From positions 1,302,001 to 1,366,000 of the forward strand of contig JANFAH010000014.1 in NCBI GenBank assembly GCA_024663395.1: DNA of 64,000 nucleotides. The letters are read 5' to 3'. Source of the DNA: Pisolithus tinctorius (Eukaryota; Basidiomycota; Agaricomycetes; Boletales; Pisolithaceae). The notes below the pieces were generated by a model. It made no database searches and was not told the DNA's origin. It saw only the letters and a list, made by a program, of their open reading frames with translations. Made by a program: the position numbers and the translations under genes. This document shows, in pieces, positions 35,363 through 46,619 of this stretch. The stretch's first letter is position 1. Every line of letters begins with the position of its first letter.

Positions 35363-37171
35363 CCATCACATGAAGAACTTAGTCGCTGATGAGACCAATG
35401 CCTCAAAGTCCTTCTCCTTCATCCCTTCAGGCCTCTTTCTGTCTTCCAAGAGTTTATGGATGTCTCAGAGCTTCTTGTCTCTTAGCATGGCCTTCTCTGT
35501 GCATGGAATCGTTATAGGGTGCATAGAGGGCTGTGTCAACAGAAAGGTACTGACAGGTTCTGTGCATGGTTGAGACTCTGGTTTCCACAGCTCTTGGGGG
35601 TTCAATACTTCGATTGCAAAGGCTCCACACTTGTCCACCCAGTCCTCATACTTTTCCCCTTCCTCCATCAGATCTTCTTCAGCTCAGGGCCTCCTTGAGA
35701 GACCATCAGGTGTGGCATGTCTAGCAGCAGGGATGTGGACTAGCTCAAAATCAAACAAGAGGATTCCTGTGATCCATCTATTAATTGTCACATTGGGTTG
35801 CAGGTCAGGATTATTAATCATTCCTTTGATATAGCAAGCATTGACCTTGACCACCAACCACTTGACCCCAAAAATGTGCATCCATACATTGTGTAGAGCC
35901 CTGAACAAGCCAAAGAGTTCAAGTTTCACCTGGCTGTACCTGCACTCATGCTCAATCAATGAGACTGATCCAAACCTTGCTGGGTATCTAACCCCATCCT
36001 CTCCTTCTTGCATGAGGATATACCCTACCACAATGTTCAAGGTGTCAACAGTGAGGATCACTTTGCAGTCTACACTGTAGTTGATTGGTCATAAGGCAGG
36101 GGAAGTTGTGATTGCATTTTTAAGGTAGTCCATTGTGTCCCATTGTCACTTGCCAAACTTGAAAGGAGCATCTTTGTGCATTAGGTCAACCAGTGGCTGC
36201 ACATGTTTGGCAAGTCCTTGATGAATATGCGACAATATCCTATCATACCCAGGAACCCCCTAACCTCAGAGATGTTAGAACAATAAAGCCAGTCCAAAAT
36301 CTTCTGGACCTTGGACTCATCTGGGACCCTGCCTTCATAGGATACCTTATGGCCTACCACCACGATTGATGGTGCTGCGATGACCATTTTGCCTGCAGAG
36401 ACTATAGCACCTGTGTGTCCTAGTCTTTGTAGGACTCAATTGACCCAACAGAGATGTTTCCAAACGAACCTCCTTATCCCTGGGTTTGATGGAATTGTCT
36501 CACACAATCCATCTTTATGTTGGTAGCATGACTTAGGACCTTTGATTGGGCAATCATTGATGAAGGGGGACATGGCATCTGGGATCTCATCATGCAAAAT
36601 CCAAGCCATGTCTCCATGAAATACTTGGACCATGTTCATGTAGCCCATAGGCAGTTTGGCAAGCCTCAAGGTACTGATTGGAGATTAAAATGTAGTGAGA
36701 TTGTGATAGTCCTCATGAATAGTGCAATGGTCATACCCAACCATGAGGTCGAGGATGCTGTAGATTGAGTGACCTGCAAAGTCTTCAGCAATTGAGTCAA
36801 CATGAGGGGGGGTTCCTGCATCTCAAATGGTTACTGTGTTCAAGGGCTGAAGGTTGTGGATGAGGTGGAGAGACTTCCCATCCTTCTTGACCATGCAAAA
36901 CCACTCTGATCAATATGACAAAGTCAAGGGCTCGTAGACTCCAGCAGCAAGTTTTTCATTGATGATCCATACAACCTCAGGGTAAATCACCAGGGGAATG
37001 GGTATGTTATGTTGCACCCAGGGCTTGTGAGGAACTGTCAGGATCTTTAGGGGTGGAAACATATCCTCTCTAAATGTTCCCCACTCTGATGTCTCCCAGG
37101 CAAATGTCATTTCATGGGTACAGATGAGCCATCTGTGTGCTCCTGGGTAAACTGGTGTCCTGGCACAAACA

Positions 37172-37186
37172 GGGGGGGGGGGGGGG
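37172..37186 (+). other. Run of 15 G's
   Basis: A homopolymer of 15 G's interrupts the decayed G pol, upstream (in G orientation) of the RT block. It is uncommon in the rest of the window. It may be slippage in non-coding DNA or an assembly artefact. Confidence 0.9.
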
Positions 37187-40169
37187 TGAGTAGGTAATAC
37201 AGGAAGGTTTGCCAGTGGGTTGTCAACTGCCTGTCACACAACCCAGAATTCTGCAGGTGTCAGATCTTGACTGGTCTGACCTTCTTGGCTACAGGCTTGT
37301 ATTTTAGGACAAGTTTTTCAGCTCTGATCTCATAAGGGGAAACAAGGGTAGAATTTGGGATTGGAGCCACAGGCGCAGTAACTCCAGAAGTAATTATATG
37401 GTTGATGCTAGATTTTAAAGGATTTGAAGCAGGGGCATAAACTGGTGAAGTAGAAGGAAGAGAAACATGTGAAGTAACATGAGTGTCAGTGATAGAATCA
37501 TTGCTAGGAAAAGGTTCATCCTCTAAAGATGTTTCAGCAATGAAAAGAAGCAGTAACATCATTGGAAAATCCTGGTCTCATCACGACCCCTGTGAATCAT
37601 TGACCATCTCTAAAAACCCTGCTTGGTCATATGTGTGCACTTCTTTTCCAAACATAGGTGATCTTTGTACTTATTGGTGTTGACAGGGTCTATAAACCTC
37701 AGTTCTGCGTGGAGGCATTCTCAAGGGTGGGTGGGAACAAGGACTGTTTGGCCAGTGTTGGGGTCACAAAGCTTGACCAACTGCTCACCATTTGGGAAGT
37801 CACACATGACTGAGCTTAAGAGACAGAAGAACAGGCAGCCAAGCAGTAGGTTGAAAGGGGCATTCTTGATGACTTGTATCTGTAGGAAGACCTCTAGCAG
37901 TCCAATCTTGAGCCTGGCATCTTCCATAATCCCCAGGGTATGAGTGCATGATTTGTTTGCTGCTTTGAGAACTGTCATGCAATCTGGGCACAGCAGAGTA
38001 CCGATAGCCTCCCACAGCTCCTTCCTCAGAGCTATCACCTGGCAGCCATTGTCAAGGATGCACTTGACGTTCAGTTTACCTTTGAGGACCCCATCCACTG
38101 CCCTAAGTGGCATCGACTCAGCCCCAACTGTCTTCTCTTCTTCCTCCTTTACCATGTACTGCTCATATGTGAGCCATTCTGACAGCTCAGAACTGAGTGC
38201 AACAGTTTCGACAGCAGTGGTAGGAACTCGCTTTGCTGCAGCCAGCTCCTTCACCTGTTTATGAAGTTCCAGGCTCAGCGCTAGCAAGTTGCAGTAAGAC
38301 ACTTTGAGCTTCATGTCAAGCATACCATCCATGATCCTTTTTATTGCTGTGGGATCATCAAAACCACTAGTAAACTTATACTGGGGTTCTTTCCTGTTCA
38401 ACATGGTGGATTTCTCCATCATAGCTCTAGGGGTAGCAGATGGAGTGGTAGGTATTTTGCTCAAGGAGCTCATGTGCTTGGGTATGTCAACTCCATTGAA
38501 GCAGATGGACTTCTTGCCTTTGATGTTCAATTTCACTTGCTCTAGCTGAGCATATGCCCAGGCATAGGCAGTGCACTCATCCTCATCCTCAATCTGTATT
38601 CCTATATCATCATTGAGCAGGAATGTAGAGGACAATCCTGGCACAAGGTCAAGGGGATCTGTTGACTGTTCAAAGAACATAGAGGAGGTCATGTGTGGAG
38701 GGGAATTGTGGGAAAAGGGTGAGGTCAATGTCGCTGGAGAGGACACCTCTCCATAGGTGTTGATCTTCTGTTTAAAGTTCCTCCCTGGTGTCCCCCAAGG
38801 TACATCCTTCCTGTCTGGGAGGAAGACCCAGTTTCCCACTAATTTACACTTTCCAGCTTTAATGTATTCATGGACATAGGGACAGTCTGGGGTCAGATGC
38901 CCATCCTTGCTGCAGAAGAAGCAGTCTGGTTGGTGACAAGGCTCATAGAGTGAGTGAGCAGGCTTGCAAGGAGGCACTTTGTTAATTGTGGGGGCTTGAC
39001 AGTGGACTATTGGAGGTTGTTGAAAGGCTGTGGGTGATGCTGTGGGGGGTGCCATTCTGCCACTCAGAAGGAAGGTGGCTTCCTCGTAGACCTCCTTGGA
39101 TGCCCAAGGCTCATCCATATAGTGTTGAGGATGAAGGAGTGACAATTGCTGTAGAAGGACATTCCTAAAGTCCATATGGAAACCCTGTAAGAATTTGGTG
39201 TCTCTTTCTCTCTCAGACAGGCAATTCCTTTTGCCTAAGAATGTTGCGATGTGCTGGAATTCCCTGAAGTACTCTCCTAGTGTTCCTCACATATTCATCA
39301 GCCAGGATGCATACCTTTGGACAATCTCATCCAATTCTGATGCAGTGTGTCAATGATCATCATCATCTGCTCTGGGATAGTAAGTTTTGAGTTCCTCTAT
39401 GAACCTTTCCCAGTCTCCTTTTGATACTGCATCTAAGGTTGCTCAGAGCTCTTTGTCAGCATGACTCAGGTAGTGGAGGGTCCAACAGATTTTATCCTGG
39501 TCAGCATAGTAACCCATGTCTTTGCATAGCTGCTCGATGTCCTCTAAGAAGCACAGGAGGTCACATGGTTCTCCTGAGAACAATGGTGCTTTGGCTGTGT
39601 TATGGAGGGGCATCTCTTTCCTTCCAAAGGACATCTGTGGTCCAGGTGGCATGTTGGGAGTATATGTGTTAGTTCCCAACTGGAGGAGCAGGTGTGGTAA
39701 GAGGTGTGTAATTTGGGGTAAAGGATTCTCTAGTGATGGTAAGGGATGGGCAACCTTGGGTGAGAGTGGGTGTGACGAAGACTGGAGTGAGGCAAGCAAG
39801 GAGAGTGAGGACTCTGGTGCCTTTACTGTGATGAGTGGCTCATCAGGTCCTAGCAGCTCCCCTGGGGTGTTCTGTGTCAGGAGAGGGCCTCAGGGTTGTG
39901 TAGATGGGGCAACACTGTCATCCAGTTTAAGAGCTCCTGGGAAATCCAGCATTTCAACAAGTGTAGAAAAGGGTGGAATGGGTGTATTTTGTGGTGCAAA
40001 GAGGAGTGGGACTAGTCTATTTGGTTTGTCAGAGCCAGATGACTGGGGGGAAGAGATGGCAAGTTTGCTTAGTGGTTTGACAAGAACATCAAGATCCAGG
40101 ATAGAGAAGGGGAGGGAGCTAAAGCTCTAGAGCCAGAACTAAGGTTCCCTTGCAGTGGACTCCAAAAGA

Positions 40170-40848
40170 TGTGGGGAGCTAAATCTCTCCCAGCTAGAAT
40201 AGCAATAGGCTGAAGGTGAGTTGGTGAGTCTGCCTAGGATCATCCTGAGGGAACCTAGACTAGCACAAGAGCAAAAGAGGCAAGAAGAAGAGGGTTGAAG
40301 AATATGAGTCATTGAAGTCGTCACAAGGTGTCTTTTGATGTTGTGTTCTGCAGAGAATCTTTCTAATCCAATTCTAAGTGGGTTTCAAAAGTTGTGTCTA
40401 CTGTATAGTACCTGCTAGCTAAATAGTGTAGTGGAAGCAGAAGGGTTTACAGGGTAGGTATAAGCGGACTCAGGGTAGCCACTACAAGCAATGTCAGCCT
40501 ACAGATGGAGTCCCTGACAGCATGACAGTAAGAGAGAGGACCTGGACAGCTACCAAGTAGTGTGCCAAGCAAGGATGGTGGGAGTGAAGCCAGGTGGGAA
40601 CACAATGGTAAGGACCTTTCTGGGTTCCAGACCGGCCCATCAAGAGTTGTTTGGGTCCAGCAAGGTGTTCTGACAAGGACACATGACCAGCCACATGTAT
40701 CAACAGGCAGGAATCGACAATTGTCATGTGCGCAGACTGGTAGGCAACTTGATGGGTCATTGAGCTGTTGACCTGGCTGATGTGTGCATTCATTAATCAA
40801 TGTGTTCTCTAGCATGCAAGGTAGTGTAGGGAGTCTCAACTCCCCACA
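40170..40848 (-). repeat. G element 5' LTR
   Basis: This is the 679-bp partner of 28077-28755, and the 5' LTR in G orientation. On the minus strand the sequence just inside it reads TCTTTTGGAGTCCACTGC. A tRNA primer site could begin at the TGG, but I cannot name the tRNA. G gag starts about 85 bp further on. At several sites this copy retains CG where the partner has TG or CA, and vice versa. Confidence 0.88.
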
Positions 40849-41164
40849 CCGCCCTGGACTGGTGGTGGGCCATGAGGGTGATGAAGAGTTTGAGGTGGAG
40901 TTTGTCACTGACTCTTGCCTCAAGTGGAACCATCTGGAGTTCTTGGTCCATTGGAAGGGATATCATGACGAGGATCGCACTTGGGAGCCTGAAACTGCTT
41001 TAAAGTCTGCCCCTACTGCCATCCATGATTTTTACCACTGGAGCCCTTCTGCTCCTCACAAGCTTCGTGGTATGGACTCTTCCCTTTTCTTGTCCCTCTT
41101 CCGCCCCTTGGAAAACTTCACTGACACTGTCCCAACCTTCAATCACCTGGAAGTCAATTTCTAA
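40849..41164 (+). pseudogene. Chromovirus F pol, C-terminal chromodomain
   Basis: The frame continues F pol across the G insertion and encodes RPGLVVGHEGDEEFEVEFV, then HLEFLVHWKGYHDEDRTWEP and AIHDFYHW, ending at TAA 41162-41164. The E(F/Y)EVE..LVHWKGY..TWEP pattern is a classic chromodomain, used by chromoviruses to target insertion to modified chromatin. The polypurine tract (AAGGAGGGGATAG) and 3' LTR follow directly. Confidence 0.92.
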
Positions 41165-41175
41165 GGAGGGGATAG

Positions 41176-41590
41176 TGTTATGATATGTACTCTTTTCTTT
41201 CCTTTTCTTTTATCTTATCTAATCTCTCATCTTATCTTATCTTGTCAGACTCGGTCTAGACCTCACCTCACTACTCCTGCATGTCTTCCTTCTGGTATGT
41301 TCTGCTCCACTATGATATCACTATGACATCACTATGATGTCATGGACCTCATGTATGTGTCACTGTTACTGCATGTACTATAGTATAAGTACCATTGTTC
41401 AATCACCCAACTAGCTCTAAGCTAGTTCATTTGGGTCTATGAGTCCTAAAGCTCTCTGCTTCTAGGCTGCTTCCTCATCTCTCTTCCTTCTTCTCTTCTT
41501 TGGTTCTTGGTGTGAGCCTACAACAAACCCTGTTGTTAGGTCTTGTCACACAATCCTCCATTGCACACTATACAACATTGTCAACAAGCT
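41176..41590 (+). mobile_element. 3' LTR of chromovirus F (right end approximate)
   Basis: After the polypurine tract the sequence starts TGTTATGATATG. It includes a CT-rich stretch with TCTTATCTTATC repeats, a duplicated CACTATGAT(A)TCA segment, and a TATA-like GTATAAGTACC near 41390. A TG..CA end could fall near CTATACAACA (about 41580). No second copy exists in the window, so the right end and any target duplication are uncertain. Confidence 0.6.
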
Positions 41591-41621
41591 TCAGAACCTA
41601 GCTATTAATAACCCACCTAAC

Positions 41622-42764
41622 ATGAGGCAACCCCCTGCCTGTGATATGTCAGATGCTGCAGGGGATAACTTGATTGAGCAGATCAGCCCTGATTTCTTCA
41701 TCATCTGGGGTAACTCCACAACAGGGAACCCTGAGGAGTGTACCCTCATCCAACATGAGCAGGTTTGTTCCTACTTCCAGTATGATAAAGCCTTGCATCG
41801 AAAGGAAGGTGACCCTCTTGACATACCTGCAGGGTATCTTCAGTTTCAAGATGCCTACAACCATAGTGCCACCACTTGGTCCCAGTTTGCATACTATGAA
41901 CCAGGAGAGAACCCTTGCATGGTTATATCAGGTCCAGCCCCTACCAAGGAGGTATTGGGGGCAGATGCAGACTTGCACAGTAAAGAAGAGAGGGAGGGAG
42001 GACAGGTACTGAACACATGCTCTGGGACATGGCAGAGCAGCTCAAGCACCAACATGAGCAATTTCAATGAGGATACCAGGATCATCATGGTCACAGAGAG
42101 GATGACTGCCTTGCTAAGGGACCTGAGGGTAGATGCCCCAACTCCTCAACCTTTGAGGATTGTCATGCTGAAAAATCCAACTCAAGTAAGCATTAGGAGG
42201 CCACTGTAGAAATATCTGCAGGCTACCTCAGTAGTGAACAAACTACTGATGTATTAGATATACCTGTAGGCTACTACAGGATGTCAGTATAGTAGAATAC
42301 TTGTAATATGAATGGACTTACCCTCAGTAGTGAACAAACTACTGAGGGAATACTAGTAGAAAAATACTACAAGTATGTGCGCTATTTCAGCTTATGTAAG
42401 CAGCCAAAACATCGCACAGTGGTGAAGTACCACAGGGGCACTTTATGTTCCAACAGCCACTAGGGCAAGTAGGTTCCAAGGAGGTCCCCAGACATGCACC
42501 TGCTCACACTCACCTACTCCCATCACTAGCTCTTCTACCACCACCTTGGATGTGATCCCACCCTTTGGCAATTTCACTGATCCCACTGGGTATCCAACTC
42601 ACAATCCTTCTAACATCATGGTTGACTTGGTAGGTATTGATGTCACCATCAATGGTCTTGAGGAGGGATACAATGAAGGGTATGATGGTGTAGCTGACAC
42701 AGAAGGCAAGGATGACATGATGGAACAAGGTGACAATGTGGAAAGTGCCAGAGGTGCAGCTTAG
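41622..42764 (+). pseudogene. Unknown ORF interrupted by repeat D
   Basis: A 195-codon frame (MRQPPACDMSDAAGDNLIEQ..) continues to 42209. It is stopped only because a 250-bp repeat lies in it; removing that repeat and one GCCACT restores the frame (RRPLGQVGSKEVP). After a further frame change an acidic C-terminal frame (DVIPPFGNFTDPTGY..EEGYNEGYDG) ends at 42764. The protein is soluble and acidic. I see no zinc knuckle, so a gag assignment is not supported, though it starts ~30 bp after a possible LTR end. Confidence 0.45.
42206..42455. repeat. Repeat D, copy 1 (MITE-like), TSD GCCACT
   Basis: This 250-bp element is flanked by GCCACT at 42200-42205 and 42456-42461. It contains an 11-bp perfect hairpin CCCTCAGTAGT / ACTACTGAGGG, a second smaller CTGTAGG..CTACAG palindrome, and the word CAGCTTATGTAAGC. 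All but the first are shared with copy 2 near 61 kb. It encodes nothing and lacks long terminal inverted repeats. Confidence 0.7.
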
Positions 42765-43558
42765 TAAGCATGCACTTCACGAAGGAAGGGTACTTAGCAT
42801 GAGAAATTCGCAGTGGTGGTGAAGCAGACCTGCCAACTGCAGCTGGCACACACATGTGATCTGAGAGGCCAGAAACCCTGTGATGTCACTGCTGTCAGGT
42901 CCCCCTCAGCCACCATCAGCCACCTCAGCCCCATTGGCCCCCTTTCTGGCATCATCAGCACAGCTGGGCATGCCATATGCAGTCGCATCCCATTGGCAAT
43001 AGCCCGATCGAGCCCAATCAGGCTCTGTCACCCCCAGCTTGGAAGCTTCTGCAGGATTGTGCTGCATTGTAGGTAGTGGGGACACTGCGACCAAGTGCCT
43101 CACATGTAGGCAGTGGGTTCAAGTACCAAGTGTATACACACATCACCCATTTCATTACATATGATCTCTACATGCATGTACTATGGTCAGACCATTCACA
43201 AGCAGTGCATTGTCAATGATTGCACTCATTACATACAATCCCTACACACCGCACATATGTACTACATGCATGTACTACAGTCAGACCATTTGCAAGCAGT
43301 GCATCGTCAATGATGACATTTCCCATGATGGTGTGATCACAATGGTGTGATTTCAGAGGATTGGAATGATGATCATGATCATGTCACCTCCAGTGACCTA
43401 GCAGACTTCGAGAGACCCAAAAAAATGAAAATTGAAGTTGCCATATGACATGTATGACAGTAATATGTACAGCATGTGAAGACAATGATGATGATGTAGT
43501 TTAAGTATTAAGAAGGAGAAGAAAAAAACAAAATGATGTTGACCTGGTGCAACATGCA
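42765..43558. other. Non-coding; one 94-bp tandem duplication
   Basis: No supported gene. The segment CTACATGCATGTACTA..GTCAGACCATT..CAAGCAGTGCAT.GTCAATGAT occurs at 43168 and 43262, a 94-bp head-to-tail duplication. Openings on either strand are short. The interval is downstream of the Crypton gene. Confidence 0.6.
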
Positions 43559-46399
43559 TCACTGCTGATCATTGCTGGATTGCCCCATTGAAGGAATGTC
43601 ATGGACTTTGTCAGCAAGGTGACAATGGCATTCCCCATCTCTGGGATGCTGTTTGCGAGCATCCAAGATTGCCTTGAGGAGTCTTGTGTGTCCTAGACTG
43701 GCAGCACTTCCATAAGCCTTGAGGAAGGCTTCCTTGTCACCTTGGAATCTGAGGGGAAATGTCATCAGAGACTCAGAGGGCAAAGTTTGCCAGGAGGAGC
43801 TCAGGAGGTGGTGACATGAACAAACTGACTTACTCATTGAGAAATTCTGTCACAATGACACCTCGCTGGTGGTGCTTCATATTGAACTGCCACCCATGCT
43901 TCCCATTGTGGTGGTGGTGTGGCCAGTCCTTGAGTGGAATGTACAGGCCAAGCTGTGGCTCGCCTTCCATCCAGTGGCACTCTACATCCCTCCAGGAGTC
44001 AGATTTTGGCATCTGTGTCCCATTGATGTGCAAGACAGGCACATTGGGGATGTGAAGAGGGACTGAGGGGCAGGTGCTGGTCCTCTGCAGTCTGACATGA
44101 GAAGGGAGGGATGTTGAGATGGAGATATCAATGTCTGATGGCTGGACAACTTGTGGTATCCTGAACTGTGCAAGAGTTGGCTGTAAACTGAAGGCAGGTG
44201 TGTGGAAATGGGCAGCTGGGATGGAAACAGACTGGATTGCCAGGGACGATGAGGTCACGCCAGTCCAAAGTACAGGGAATGCTTTTAAGCAGGACTGGGA
44301 AGCTGGGATGGGAACAGACTGGGTTGCTGGAGGCACTGAGGCCATCGTCTGTGCAGGTGATCAGTGGACTGATACATGCAGCTAGTCAGTTGGCATGGTA
44401 GAATTGTTATAGCATTTATGGACTCACCAATTGCTGGCATTACCTGATGTGACACTGTTTCAGGTTGAGCCAAGTATGTTGAGGGCAAGGTTAGGGCCTT
44501 CATGACCAAGTTGCTCATGTTGCTGAGCTGTTGGTGGACTTCTTTCATGGTCATGTGCAGTGAGGCTACATCTGCTGTTAGTGATGCATGGGCCATGTTG
44601 AGTGCCTCGGTGGAGGCTGGCCTGGCAAGCACAGCTTTGCCTGCAAATGAACCATCGGCCTTGCATGAGACTGGTTGCAGCATGTCACTGTGGTCATTTT
44701 CATAACAGTGTAATTCATTGAGCAGGTAGCACATTAGCATATTGTGCTGTATTGGTGGCATGGAGCAAAAGAGAAGTCAGTTTTGTGAGTATGACACATG
44801 CTGATCAACTACTGCACACCCAGATAGGAAAGAGGGCAACTCACATGCTTGCCTTCTGCCCACCCTCCCCACCACTGAACCCATGCAAGGGTCCATCACT
44901 GCCCCAGTGGGGCAAACATGAATCTGTATTGCACCCCACCCTGATGGTAACAATGTGTCAAGAACATACCAGGAATCCCAGACCCTGCTACTGCTTCATT
45001 GATCCACTTCTGCACCATGTCATGGGAAAGTGGCTCGCCTGGCTGCAGCACACTGTTTACACCGATAGCGGGAAACAGGAAGTCCTCATCGGCCATCAGC
45101 CAGTCGAGATGGACAAGCTTGACCCACCTTATCCAGAACATGAGATGCAGGAAGGTGTTGCATGCCTTGCCCATATTGGGGCATGGATAAATCTTATAGT
45201 GATTACCTTTGGTAGGAAGAAGATCAGATATGCATTGCCACACCATGATGAAGATGGATGGACACACTTTGCAAGTCAGCTTCCCTCATCCCCTTGTCCA
45301 GCTTTTTCTGCCATCCCTTTTGGTTTCTCAGGTGGATTTCAAAGTAATTGTTAAGCTTGTTTATAGTGAGTGCATGTTCCTCACCTCACAGGTATTTCAT
45401 GAAGATGGCATTGATGACAGTCCCATCAAGTTGGCCATCTCCACACTTCAATTTCACCAGTTCATAGTTCCTATTGTGGATTGCTGTCAAAACCATTGTT
45501 AACATCACAGATAGAATGCTAGCACTTGCCTTGTCTGGAGTGTGAATGCAACAGCACCACAGGCCAAGTATTTGAGGTGCCATGTGATTGTCAGCTTACT
45601 CAAGCACTCACTCATCAGCAGCCCTTGCAAGCCTGTCATCACGAGATGAATATACTGCAATGGGACATTGAGGGGACATAGAAATTCTGACCAGGTGAGG
45701 ATCTGATCCATATACTCCTTTTTCATGGCTCCTGAGTGCATTTGCTCAGCCCCTTCAGAGTTAACCTTGTGCCTGATAGATGCAACAACATTGTCAACTT
45801 CTGCCGAAAGGACTGGGTTACCTTCCCATTGGTGTTGTGTGTCATTGTGATGCCATTGCCCATGGAATGTTGCACCCTCGCTGTTGGGAGGAACAATGCA
45901 TCAAGGGTATTAGTCAACAAGTACAGGGGTAAAATGAGTGGTTGCAGCATGCATGTCTCATCCCACAACATCTTGAACACTGTTCAAATTCCATCAATCA
46001 TGCTCTGGCTACAATTCTCCTGGAATCCCTTCCATGAAAGGTAAAGTGCCAATGCCTTATCTGAGCACCAGTTTGGCACATGCTCAAATGTGTTCTTGAA
46101 ATTGGGATCACTGTAGACTTCCAAGTTGTCTACAGCATGGCTCAGAGATGATGGTGTCCCCTCTGCCAGAAAGTGGCTCCCCAGCCATGAGCATGCTTGA
46201 CAGACATGCCTAAAGTACATTGCCCTCATCTTTGCTGCTCACAGGTGAGTTTGCTTGCCAGCTTCCTTGATTTGATGGACAGTATGCAAGCTCAGCAGTT
46301 CCTTTGCAGTGGACACCCCTGCCTTCTTTTTTGGCTTGTTTGGCGACCCAGATGAGGCAGGGTACTTGGTAGTTGATGCCTTTTGCCTGGCCATTATGA
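43559..46399 (-). pseudogene. Crypton-type tyrosine recombinase, decayed
   Basis: The minus strand carries a fungal tyrosine recombinase split by introns and stops. The start is MARQKAS (46399). The helical N-terminal domain has AMYFRHVCQACSWLGSHFLA and ALALYLSWKGFQENCSQS. The middle has MDQILTWSEFLCPLNVPLQY and LTITWHLKYLACGAVAF; the core has NYELVKLKCGD, DEDFLFPAIGVN, LQPGEPLSHDMVQKWINEAV and THCYHQGGVQYRFMFAP. The last block is the HxxR motif with its Arg replaced (HCYH). CYLLNELHCYEND includes the candidate catalytic Tyr. The C-terminus (44345-43559) has SDSWRDVECHW, GLYIPLKDWPHHHH and MKHHQRGVIVTEFLNE, resembling the GCR1_C-like DNA-binding domain of Cryptons. Cryptons move as circular DNA by recombination. 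This copy should be inactive. Confidence 0.72.
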
Positions 46400-46619
46400 C
46401 AGGACATTAATCATGAACCTGAACTTGACTTCACAATGTGGGAGTTGTGAAGTCACAAGCACAGGGGCATTAGCTACCATGTCCAATAGTCATTTGTTTC
46501 AATTCTAATACATGAGTGGACTTATGGACTTGGCAGAAAGTCTCAACATGTGTGTGCTACAGAGTGCAGCAAGTCAAGTAGTACTAATGTAATGCCAGAG
46601 TATTGAATATGTATTTGAC

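Larger units (their letters stand above)
33240..40085 (-). pseudogene. Gypsy G gag-pol, heavily decayed
   Basis: Reading on the minus strand: gag (about 40085-38900) with a capsid-like region LFSGEPCDLLCFLEDIEQ and a zinc knuckle CFFCSKDGHLTPDC (CX2CX4HX4C). The longest open frame is 39175-37721 (484 codons). Protease has CILDNGCQVIALRKELW and APFNLLLG, with the catalytic DSG read as DNG. RT follows (37110-36181) with active site INDC where FIDDV is expected. RNase H 36061-35684 has ILTVDTLNIVVGYILMQEG and ATPDGLSRR. An 873-bp insert comes next, then integrase: HDDLGHKGIYSTH..CHDCQ zinc region and core VTDNGGPF, with a GPY-like tail to ~33240. Stops are numerous. The lineage differs from F and the intact element, and no chromodomain is seen. 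Confidence 0.85.
28077..40848 (-). mobile_element. 12.8-kb LTR retrotransposon (G), nested inside F pol
   Basis: Two 679-bp direct repeats (28077-28755 and 40170-40848) share 9-bp palindromic termini TGTGGGGAG / CTCCCCACA and enclose a minus-strand Gypsy gag-pol. The flanking 4-mers are CCAC (28073-28076) and CCGC (40849-40852), differing by one CpG-type G-to-A. Deleting the element with one 4-mer rejoins F pol in frame (..TRPG..). The element was later enlarged by a family-C repeat, a family-B solo LTR inside that, and an 873-bp LTR-like insert. Without these its length is about 9.3 kb. It also carries an antisense intron-bearing gene between integrase and the 3' LTR. Confidence 0.85.

Noticed and set aside
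40130..40169. A named tRNA primer-binding site for element G
   Set aside because: A TGG occurs 5 nt inside the 5' LTR in G orientation, but the following bases do not let me identify a tRNA with confidence.
41622..42209. Gag of a second chromovirus F copy sharing the LTR
   Set aside because: The position after the LTR fits, but there is no capsid-like pattern or zinc knuckle, so the label would be a guess.
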